Shown: one piece after another, positions 26,201 through 32,644 of the stretch | How the letters are laid out: the number at the start of each line of letters is the position of its first letter | Numbering within the stretch: position 1 is the first letter of the stretch | NCBI RefSeq assembly: GCF_937871615.1 | Contig: NZ_CALMPA010000020.1 | Location: 1-64,000, forward strand | Origin: an uncultured Sphingomonas sp. | Lineage (GTDB): Bacteria > Pseudomonadota > Alphaproteobacteria > Sphingomonadales > Sphingomonadaceae | Direction of reading: 5' to 3' | Length of the DNA: 64,000 nt | Position numbers and translations under genes: made by a program | Notes under the pieces: model-generated | Database searches by the model: none | What the model saw: only the letters and a program-made list of their open reading frames with translations | What the model was told of the DNA's origin: nothing

Positions 26201-26513
26201 GCGGCTGGCCGCGAGCGGCGATGCGTTTCGCGCCGCGATCGAGGCGGGGGCCACGCGCTTCCGCCCGGTGCTGATGACCGCGCTCGCGATGATTATCGGC
26301 ATGGCCCCGATGGCGCTGGGGCTGGGCGAGGGGGGCGAGCAGAACGCCCCGCTTGGCCGCGCGGTGGTCGGCGGGCTGATCTGCGCCACCATCGCCACGC
26401 TGGTATTCGTGCCGGTCGTCTTCGCGATCGTCCATGGTCGCGGGCGGACGGCGGACGCGGGCGATACGATCCTTCAGCAACAAGATTCCATTGGAGATCC
26501 GATCCATGCCTGA
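23277..26513 (+). CDS. RND efflux transporter, permease subunit
   Basis: A 1078-residue inner-membrane pump, normal for the AcrB/MdtB superfamily. It has the N-terminal helix, FPDIKIPVIAAVW, and the proton-relay segment LALAVGILVDDATVTIENIN in helix 4 with its two Asp residues; two periplasmic loops with duplicated topology follow, and the second half ends GLGEGGEQNAPLGRAVVGGL. HAE1/HME-like subtype and substrate are not clear. The start at 23277 is chosen by homology. Its end overlaps the adaptor start by 8 bases. Confidence 0.95.
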   Translation: MLQLVKIALSKPYTFVVLAILILLFGGAAALRTPTDIFPDIKIPVIAAVWTYRGLPPEDMAGRVVYYYERSLSSTVNDIDHIESQSLAGIGVVKIFFRPGVDIRTATAQVTAASQTVLKQMPPGITPPLVLNYNASTVPILQLALSGKGLSEQKIFDLGQNFIRPSLASVQGSAIPSPYGGKERQIQIDIDPAALAAHRLSATDVAAALAAQNQIVPAGTAKIGQYEYNLKLNNSPSVIDDLNRLPIRTVDGATVTIGDVAHVRDGSPPQRNVVRVDGARAVLMTVLKSGSASTIAIVDQVKALLPKLRETLPPSLHINLLADQSLFVKAAVSGVVREGMIAAALTSLMILLFLGSWRSTVIIATSIPLAILAAIAGLAAAGQTLNIMTLGGLALAVGILVDDATVTIENINWHLEQGKPVRQSILDGAQQIVGPAFVSLLCICIAFLPMFFLPGVAGFLFAPMAMAVVFAMIASFILSRTLVPTMGNYLLRDHATPHTAQVMATHDAQAGRPDTRNPLRRFQHRFEARFEQARTWYLAVLELALARRKPFVIGFLGVVLLSFALVPMLGRNFFPAVDSGQINLHVRAPVGTRLEETAALFDHIEDRIRQVVPPDQLGAIVDNIGLPVSGINRAYSNTGGVGPQDGDILISLKEGHSPTARYVRKLRPVLASAFPGSTFSFLPADIVTQILNFGAPAPIDVQIAGPDTKGGERYARQLAARLKRIPGIADVRVQQAENYPELGFNVDRAQADRVGITENDVTRNLSVDLAGSFQIAPTFWLNPRNGVSYPIVVQAPQYRTDSLSELDNLPISGAKPGAFQMLRALGTLHREAAAAVVSHYAVQPVFDIYATTQGRDLGAVAGDIQKVLKETHGAAPKGATVALRGQVETMNAAFTGLLIGLAGAIVLIYLLIVVNFQSWLDPFVIVTALPAALAGIVWMLFATHTPLSVPALTGAIMCMGVATANSVLVVSFARERLAASGDAFRAAIEAGATRFRPVLMTALAMIIGMAPMALGLGEGGEQNAPLGRAVVGGLICATIATLVFVPVVFAIVHGRGRTADAGDTILQQQDSIGDPIHA

Positions 26514-27663
26514 CGCCGCGAGCGCAGCCGCCCCGCGCGGGCTGAAGACGGCGGGCATCGTCGCTGCCCTGCTCTCCGCGGCGGTGGTGGGCGCGGGCGT
26601 GTTGACGCGCTCGCACGATGTCGATGCCGCGACCAGGGTTTCCGATGCGCAATCCATTCCCACCGTTCATCTGATCGCGGCAAAGGGCGGCGCGGCTTCC
26701 GATACGCTCGACCTGCCCGGCACGATGCAGGCGTGGAACGCGGCCAGGCTCTATGCGCGGGTCAGCGGCTATGTGCGTGGCTGGACACAGGATATCGGCG
26801 CGACGGTCGCCGCCGGCGCGCCACTTGGCACGATCGACACGCCGGAACTGGATCAGCAGATCGTCGAGGCACGCGCCGCGCTGGCGAGCGCGAAGGCCCA
26901 TGCGGGCCTGGCGCGCAGCACGGCGGCGCGTTGGAACGATCTGCTCACCACCGCATCCGTCTCGAAGCAGGAGGCGGATGAGAAGAACGGCGATCTTGCG
27001 GTGAAGATCGCCGCGGTGCGCGAGGCACAGGCGGCGCTCGGGCGGCTGGAAGCGATGAAGTCGTTCGCGGTGGTGCGCGCGCCGTTCGCCGGCGTCGTCA
27101 CCGCGCGCAATCTGGATATCGGGGATCTCGTCGGCCCCGGCAGCGGGGGCAGCCAGCAACCGATGTTCGCCATCGCCGATACACGCCGCATTCGCATCTA
27201 TGTGAGCGTGCCGCAGGCCGATTCGGCGGCGGTCCATCCGGGCATGTCGGCCACGCTCGCGGTTCCGGCATTTCCCGGACGCCGCTTCCCCGCGCGCGTT
27301 ACCGGCGCTTCGGGCGCGGTCGATGCGCAGACGGGCGCATTCCAGATCGAGTTGCAGGCCGATAATCCGGGCGATCTGCTGAAGCCCGGCGGCTTCGCGC
27401 AGGTGTCGCTCAATGTGCCGGGGCAGGGTGGCGGGGTCGAGGTGCCCTCCAGTGTGCTGCTGTTCCGCGCTGGTGGGAGCGAGGTGGCGACGCTCGACGC
27501 GAACCAGCGCGTCAGGCTGCGTCATGTCCAGATCGGGCTGGACAAGGGGCAGACGGTGCAAATCCTCGCCGGTCTCCATGCGGGTGAGCGGATCGTCGAT
27601 AATCCGCCGGATTCGCTGGCGGAGGGCGAATTGGTGCGCGTCGGAGGCGGGGCGCATGGCTAG
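26506..27663 (+). CDS. RND efflux periplasmic adaptor (membrane fusion protein)
   Basis: A 385-residue HlyD-type protein: an N-terminal membrane segment (about 14-31), a lipoyl half-motif (ARLYARVSGYVRGWTQDIGATV), an alpha-helical hairpin of about 60 residues, a second lipoyl half (VVRAPFAGVVTARNLDIGDLV) and a beta-barrel. It links the pump to the outer-membrane channel. GGAG at 26494-26497 precedes the start, which overlaps the pump's stop; its own end overlaps the channel gene by 8 bases. Confidence 0.94.
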   Translation: MPDAASAAAPRGLKTAGIVAALLSAAVVGAGVLTRSHDVDAATRVSDAQSIPTVHLIAAKGGAASDTLDLPGTMQAWNAARLYARVSGYVRGWTQDIGATVAAGAPLGTIDTPELDQQIVEARAALASAKAHAGLARSTAARWNDLLTTASVSKQEADEKNGDLAVKIAAVREAQAALGRLEAMKSFAVVRAPFAGVVTARNLDIGDLVGPGSGGSQQPMFAIADTRRIRIYVSVPQADSAAVHPGMSATLAVPAFPGRRFPARVTGASGAVDAQTGAFQIELQADNPGDLLKPGGFAQVSLNVPGQGGGVEVPSSVLLFRAGGSEVATLDANQRVRLRHVQIGLDKGQTVQILAGLHAGERIVDNPPDSLAEGELVRVGGGAHG

Positions 27664-29086
27664 GCGTGGGGTCGGTTCGGTCGCATTCGCGGCGCTGGCG
27701 TGCGTGGTCGGCGGCTGCTCGATGGCGCCCGCCTATCACCCGCCAACGCTGCCTGCCCCGGCGCATTTCAAAGAGGATGCGACGTGGAAGGCCGCTGACC
27801 CTGCCATCGCGCTGCCGGCGCAATGGTGGACGCTGCTCGGCGATCCGCAGCTGGATAAATTGGAGGAGCGCGTTGCCACCGGCAACCCGACGCTGGCGAT
27901 CGCGCTGGCGCGTTACGATCGGGCGCGGGCTGAACTGCGTGAAGCGAAATCGGGGCTGATGCCGCAAATCGGGCTAAGCACGAATCTGACAAGCAACCGC
28001 CAGTCGGAACATCGCCCGCTGCGCGGATCGAACCAGCCGGATTTCTATGGCGCGGATACGGTGGGCGGCGCGATCTCTTTCGATCCCGATCTGTGGGGCC
28101 GGGTGCGCGGTTCGGTGGCCGCGGGCAAGGCGGAGATGGAGGCGAGCGGCGATATGCTGGCCGCCGCGCGGCTCAGCCTTCAGGCGCAACTCGCGTTCGA
28201 TTATGTGCGGCTGCGCGGGCAGGATCGCCAGCTTACGCTGCTCGCCCAGTCGGTCGACGGTTTCCGGCAGGCGGACGCGCTGGTCGAGCGCCGCTTCAGG
28301 GGCGGGATCGCCTCCGGGGTGGATACCGCGCGGGCTGGCTCGCTGCTGGAAGGCGCGCGCGCCGAGGTTGAGGAACTGCGATCGGCGCGCGCGCTGACCG
28401 AACATGCGATCGCCAGCCTGACCGGCACGCCGGCATCCGATTTCACGCTTGCCCCCGCCGACACCCGCTTCAGGATTGCCGCGATCCCGCCGGGCCTGCC
28501 TTCCACGTTGCTGGAACGCCGGCCCGATGTCGCCGCCGCCGAACGGGAGGTAGCCGCCGCCAATGCCGGGATCGGCGTGGCGAAGGCGGCGTTCTTCCCG
28601 TCGATCATGCTGGGCGGGGCTGGCGGCTTCCAGAGCACCGCGCTTGCCGGGCTGATTTCCGCGCCGAACCTGTTCTGGTCGATCGGGCCGGGCGCGATCC
28701 TCAATCTGTTCGAGGGCGGGCGGCGACATGCGAGGCTCGCCGAAGCAAACGCGAACTGGGCGGAGGCGACCGCGCGGTATCGCGCGCTGGTGCTCCAGGC
28801 GTTTCAGGATGTGGAGGACCAACTGGCCCTGCTCGACCGGCTCGGTGCCGCTCAGCGGAACGAGGACAAAGCGGCGGACGATGCCGAGCAGGCGCAGCGC
28901 ATCGCGCTCAACCGTTATGTGAAGGGGGCGGCGACCTATCTCGATGTCGTCACCGCGCAGACCACCGCTCTCACGCTCCGCCAGCAGGCGATATCGCTGG
29001 AGACGCGTCGCGGGCAGGCGCAGGTGGGCCTGATGCGCGCGCTTGGCGGCGGATGGGGCGGCGCGGCGAAGAACATCGCCGGATGA
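27656..29086 (+). CDS. outer-membrane efflux lipoprotein (NodT/OprM type)
   Basis: A 476-residue TolC-like channel. The signal ends in a lipobox (VVGGC) giving a lipidated Cys21, then the family start SMAPAYHPP, and two repeats of the outer-membrane efflux domain; GVAKAAFFPSIMLGGAGG and LYERRPDVAAAEREV-like text in the second half (LERRPDVAAAERE) are typical. Last gene of the three-part efflux operon and 51 bases before the convergent ApbE gene. Confidence 0.94.
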   Translation: MARRGVGSVAFAALACVVGGCSMAPAYHPPTLPAPAHFKEDATWKAADPAIALPAQWWTLLGDPQLDKLEERVATGNPTLAIALARYDRARAELREAKSGLMPQIGLSTNLTSNRQSEHRPLRGSNQPDFYGADTVGGAISFDPDLWGRVRGSVAAGKAEMEASGDMLAAARLSLQAQLAFDYVRLRGQDRQLTLLAQSVDGFRQADALVERRFRGGIASGVDTARAGSLLEGARAEVEELRSARALTEHAIASLTGTPASDFTLAPADTRFRIAAIPPGLPSTLLERRPDVAAAEREVAAANAGIGVAKAAFFPSIMLGGAGGFQSTALAGLISAPNLFWSIGPGAILNLFEGGRRHARLAEANANWAEATARYRALVLQAFQDVEDQLALLDRLGAAQRNEDKAADDAEQAQRIALNRYVKGAATYLDVVTAQTTALTLRQQAISLETRRGQAQVGLMRALGGGWGGAAKNIAG

Positions 29087-29137
29087 AGCGGATGGCGTCG
29101 CGCGTCCGAGGCCGGTAATATTTGCGGTGTTGGTGCG

Positions 29138-30022
29138 TCAGTCGGCGATCATCTCGCGCATCTTTTCGCTCAGCCGTTCCTCGATACGCCCTTCGCCGCC
29201 GCAGACGAAGCGCGCGGCGATGCCGTGGCGATCCGCCAGCGCGATCCCCGCTTCGCCACCCATCACGGCCAGCGCGCTCGCCCAGGCATCCGCCTCGATC
29301 GCGGTGGCGGCGATGACGCTCGCGGCGATCACGTCATTCGCGGGCGGGCAGCCGGTACGCGGATCGAGATTGTGATCGCCGCGCACATAGCGCCCCGATG
29401 TCGCGACGCCGAGGCCATGGAGCGCGATGCGCAGCGGGGCGAGCGCGGCGCTGGGCGGGTTCTCCAGTTCGACCCACCACGGCTCCCCATCCGGGCGAAT
29501 GCCGCGCCCGGCCAATTCACCGCCGATCTCGACAAGCGCATGGCGCAAACCGTGCGTTGCCAGCAGGTTCGCCACCGCATCGACCGCATAGCCCTTGGCG
29601 ATGCCGGACAGATCGAGCGCGATGCCGCCGGGCTGGTGCAGACGCCGCGCCGCGCCGTCCCACGTCAGCCGCCGCCAGCCCGATTGCGCCCGTGCCGCCG
29701 CGATCGAGGCGGCGTCCGGCATTGGTTGCGCACCCGGTGGGCCGAAGCCCCACAAATCCACCAGCCTGCCGATGGCGGGATCGAATGCGCCGTCGGTTAT
29801 CCCGGCAAGTGCCAAGGCGCGCGCCATCACGGTCGCGAAATCGGGTGGGAGCGCGATCCACGCGCCGGCGGAAGCGCGATTGAAGCGGCTGAGCAGCGAG
29901 CCTTCGTCCCAATGGCTCATTTCGGCGACAAGCCCAGCGAGCCGCGCCGTGATCGCGCGTTCGATCATTGCGATATCGTTGCCGCCAGGCAAAGCGGCGA
30001 GGACGCGCCAGCGCGTGCCCAT
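29138..30022 (-). CDS. ApbE family FAD:protein FMN transferase
   Basis: An enzyme that attaches FMN to Thr of extracytoplasmic redox proteins. It shows ETMGTRWRV at the N-terminus, GGIALDLSGIAKGYAVDAVA (flavin and substrate site), VEIGGELAGRG and ATAIEADAWASALAVMG. From the ATG at 30022 it is 294 residues, but the codons upstream, back to a CTG at 30124, still read as homologous protein (VTLEGET directly precedes the ATG), so the true start is probably CTG overlapping the DUF4198 stop (328 residues). There is no signal peptide or lipobox, so it may act from the cytosol or be exported by another route. Last gene of the PepSY-DUF2271-DUF4198 set. Confidence 0.92.
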   Translation of the reverse strand: MGTRWRVLAALPGGNDIAMIERAITARLAGLVAEMSHWDEGSLLSRFNRASAGAWIALPPDFATVMARALALAGITDGAFDPAIGRLVDLWGFGPPGAQPMPDAASIAAARAQSGWRRLTWDGAARRLHQPGGIALDLSGIAKGYAVDAVANLLATHGLRHALVEIGGELAGRGIRPDGEPWWVELENPPSAALAPLRIALHGLGVATSGRYVRGDHNLDPRTGCPPANDVIAASVIAATAIEADAWASALAVMGGEAGIALADRHGIAARFVCGGEGRIEERLSEKMREMIAD

Positions 30023-30120
30023 CGTTTCGCCTTCCAGCGTTACGATGGGCGCGGCGCGATCATGCCCCGCGAGAACGGCAGGGTCGATCGCCGCGGGCAG
30101 CGCGATGCGCGTGGCGCTGG

Positions 30121-30957
30121 TCAGGGGGTCATCACCTCGACGGTGGTGGTGTAGCTCATGCGGCGCTCGGTGGCCTTTGGGTTGCTCGGCCTGGCATCGG
30201 TGGCGGTGGCGTTAAGCCAGTACATGCCGGCGGTTGGCCAGTTGACCGTCGCCACACCGTCGCTGCCGGTGGTCACCTCCACCGCGCCCTCGGCGTTGCG
30301 ATAGCGTTTGCCGCCGGGGATCACCGTCAGCTTCAGGCCCGGTGCGGGCTTGCCGTCGATCAGGAAGCGGAACCGCGCCGGTTCGCCGGCGACCAGTTCG
30401 TCGGGATGGGTGATCGGCGCGAACTCAAGGCCCTTGCCGGTCGGCTTGAACACGATTGTCGTCGGTTCCCCCGCCGTCACGAAAATCTCGTTGCGGCTGA
30501 GGGTTTCGGTTAGCTTCACATCGGTTGCGTTCGCCGGGATGTCCGCGATCGTCAGCGGCGCGGGTGCGCCGGGCTGCGGCGGCCCGCGACGACCGATGCG
30601 CTGCTCCACGCCGTTCGCCTTGAAGGTGCCGGAGAAGCCGATCATTTCGCTGCCGATCTTCCACGTGCCCGGCTTGTCGAGCTTTACGTCGAACACTGAG
30701 CGATAGTGCCCGGTCGAGCCGTTCTGGATCTCGCCGGCGGCGCCATCGGGTTGCCACACCTTCATCTGTTCCAGACGGCCCGGCTGGTGATCGGCATAGA
30801 ACAGATCGTTCGAAACGGCGCTGTCCACCGTCACCCAGCTATCGGTGCCGGAAAAAACCGTGCCCGAGGGCAGCAGCCACATGCGATGGGCGGAAAGCCC
30901 CGCCGGCACCGAGAGCAATGCGGCGGCGGCGAACAGACGGGTGGTCAGGCGTTTCAT
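30121..30957 (-). CDS. DUF4198 domain-containing periplasmic protein
   Basis: A 278-residue exported protein with a clear signal (MKRLTTRLFAAAALLSVPAG, cleavage near LSA-H), so the mature chain begins with His, followed by RMWLLPSG, the pattern of DUF4198 proteins in which an N-terminal His can bind metal. The C-terminal 90 residues look like an immunoglobulin-type carboxypeptidase regulatory fold (PAPGLKLTVIPGGKRYRN, then GVATVNWPTAGMYWLNATA). It lies between DUF2271 and ApbE genes. Role likely metal or redox related; not proven. Confidence 0.88.
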   Translation of the reverse strand: MKRLTTRLFAAAALLSVPAGLSAHRMWLLPSGTVFSGTDSWVTVDSAVSNDLFYADHQPGRLEQMKVWQPDGAAGEIQNGSTGHYRSVFDVKLDKPGTWKIGSEMIGFSGTFKANGVEQRIGRRGPPQPGAPAPLTIADIPANATDVKLTETLSRNEIFVTAGEPTTIVFKPTGKGLEFAPITHPDELVAGEPARFRFLIDGKPAPGLKLTVIPGGKRYRNAEGAVEVTTGSDGVATVNWPTAGMYWLNATATDARPSNPKATERRMSYTTTVEVMTP

Positions 30958-30989
30958 ATCATCCTCCCAGAAAAATCATCGCTGAACGG

Positions 30990-31463
30990 TCAACGAACCT
31001 CGATCGCGCCAAGCTCGTGGCTGCCGCTTGCACGGCCCTTCGCGCCTGGCACCGTCAGCGGCACGGTCACGATTTCACGACCGCCCGTTTCGCGCGCGGC
31101 CTCCACGTTCAGCACGTAGGCGCCGGGCTTGAGATCGGTGGGCAGCGGAATCTGATACTGGCCGGGCGCGCGGGTCGCGCCGCTCACGCCATTCGCCGGC
31201 ATGGTCAGGCTGCGCCCGCCCTTGCGCCACCAGGCGCGCAGATCGGACAGCCATTTCGTGCCCGGTTCATTGCCGCCCTTCTTCACATCATACCACACCG
31301 CGAGCGTGCGCGCCGGGCCGCCAGCGGCGGGCTCCAGCCACACCGCGACATAGGGGCGATGATATTCCGCGACGGTGAGGCGCGGCACCGTGACGGTGAT
31401 CGTGCCCGCGCTGGCGGGCGCCGCGATCACGCCGCCAAGGGTAAGCATCAGGGTTGGACGCAT
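30990..31463 (-). CDS. DUF2271 domain-containing exported protein, possible flavinylation target
   Basis: A 157-residue protein with a signal peptide (about residues 1-19, cleaved after PASA) and a DUF2271 beta-sandwich: YVAVWLEPAAGGPARTLAVW, then WLSDLRAWWRKGG. Residues 94-97 are SGAT, followed by RAPGQYQIPL; SGAT matches the first four positions of the known ApbE target consensus ([ST]GA[ST]x[ST]), with Ala at the last place, so Thr97 is a candidate FMN-bearing residue. ApbE is two genes downstream. The frame extends upstream to 31688 inside the PepSY gene, but the signal peptide fixes the start. Confidence 0.87.
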   Translation of the reverse strand: MRPTLMLTLGGVIAAPASAGTITVTVPRLTVAEYHRPYVAVWLEPAAGGPARTLAVWYDVKKGGNEPGTKWLSDLRAWWRKGGRSLTMPANGVSGATRAPGQYQIPLPTDLKPGAYVLNVEAARETGGREIVTVPLTVPGAKGRASGSHELGAIEVR

Positions 31464-31474
31464 CGAAAATCCTC

Positions 31475-32125
31475 TCAATGAATCAACAGAATGGCGATCA
31501 GCGCCGGGATCGCGAGCCCCGCCGCGACCAGAGGCCAGGTCGAGGGGCGATGCCGCGCGTGGAGTTGCAACAGCAACAGGCCGGTGAGCGTGAACAGGAT
31601 GCAGGCGACCGCGAAAATGTCGATGAACCAGAACCACGCGCTGCCCGCATTGCGGCCCTTGTGGAGATCGTTGAGATAGGAGACCCACCCCCGGCTGGTT
31701 ATTTCCGCGGTGATTTTTCCGGTCCCGCGATCAATGCTCACCCAAGCGTCGCCACCGGGACGTGGCATCGCGACATAGACCTCCCCGTCGGACCATTCGC
31801 CAGCTCGCCCCGCCGGATCGAGGCCGACCGCATTCTCCACCGCCGTCGCGACCGCAGCGGGCAGGGGCGCCGCATCGGCATGGGGGCGGGCGAGATGGGC
31901 ACGCAACGGGGCGGGCAGTTCGCCGGAACGCTGGGCGACAACGGGCGAGGCGCTGATCGTCGCGGCATGGTTCAGCGTGATGCCGGTGATCGCGAACAGC
32001 AGCATCCCGATCAGGGACAGCGCCGCGCTCACCCAATGCCAAGTGTGGAGCTGCTTCAGCCACCAGTGTCGCCAGCGGCGGCGCTGCGCACGAAGCGCGG
32101 GGGAGGGGGATGTCGGACTGGTCAC
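31475..32125 (-). CDS. PepSY-associated transmembrane protein
   Basis: A 216-residue inner-membrane protein. Two or three membrane helices: the first contains HTWHW and ends with LNHA, the last ones are WFWFIDIFAVACILFTLTGL and the C-terminal segment; a PepSY-like loop of about 80 residues lies between. The His residues near the helix ends could bind heme and pass electrons across the membrane. Start GTG at 32125 is preceded by AGAGGG; an ATG at 32155 is the alternative. First gene of the PepSY-DUF2271-DUF4198-ApbE run. Confidence 0.85.
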   Translation of the reverse strand: MTSPTSPSPALRAQRRRWRHWWLKQLHTWHWVSAALSLIGMLLFAITGITLNHAATISASPVVAQRSGELPAPLRAHLARPHADAAPLPAAVATAVENAVGLDPAGRAGEWSDGEVYVAMPRPGGDAWVSIDRGTGKITAEITSRGWVSYLNDLHKGRNAGSAWFWFIDIFAVACILFTLTGLLLLQLHARHRPSTWPLVAAGLAIPALIAILLIH

Positions 32126-32441
32126 CGATCGCCCTCTAGCGTGGCGATGGGGCATTGGGCAACGGCTATTGCGATGCACTCGCGATAAGATTCCTGATTC
32201 GGGAATCTTCAGCATGTGCAATCGGCGGCAAATCCGGTCCGCGCAGCCAACGGCCGGGGCGGATGTCGTCCGACGACGAATATAAGCGGGTGTAGGCGGC
32301 GTGGTGACGGGTGGCCGGGCGGCGGATGATCTCGCCGACACGTCGCGGCATCGGCTCTGTGGTTCCGTGCATTCGATTGAATCAGCGAGCATTTGGCGAA
32401 AGCCGGGCCGGACGATCGAATCGCGTTTCGGGATTTCCGAC
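32126..32441. other. 316-base gap before the PepSY operon
   Basis: No coding frame here looks real. It must hold the promoter of the PepSY operon and the downstream edge of tRNA-Gln. The one clear structure is AAGATTCC (32187-32194) facing GGAATCTT (32202-32209) with a 7-base spacer, about 62 bases before the GTG start; it could be an operator or a small hairpin. I see no other repeat or gene. Confidence 0.5.
32187..32209. promoter_or_regulatory. inverted repeat upstream of PepSY operon
   Basis: An 8-base perfect inverted repeat, AAGATTCC and GGAATCTT, spaced by TGATTCG. AT-richer than its surroundings and placed where an operator for the minus-strand operon would lie. It does not match a Fur box I could defend. 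Confidence 0.35.
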
Positions 32442-32516
32442 TGGCTGGGGCGGCAGGATTCGAACCTGCGTATGACGGTACCAAAAACCGTTGCCTTACC
32501 GCTTGGCGACGCCCCA
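32442..32516 (-). tRNA. tRNA-Gln (TTG)
   Basis: The minus strand from 32516 reads TGGGGCGTCGCCAAGCGGTA at its 5' end; the acceptor arm closes with CGCCCCA, discriminator G and an encoded CCA (32442-32444). The anticodon loop is TTTTGGT between ACGGT and ACCGT, giving anticodon TTG, and the T arm contains GGTTCGAATCC. 75 bases including CCA. Confidence 0.96.
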
Positions 32517-32644
32517 GCATCTGTTGCGGACGCGCCCCTTAGCGTGGGTTCGCGGGAACCGCAATTGCCGCTGACTGGATCATTGCGCGCGCCTGGCGCC
32601 GCGCACCGATATTCACATCGGCGCGCGGCGCGCTTCTTCCCGCG

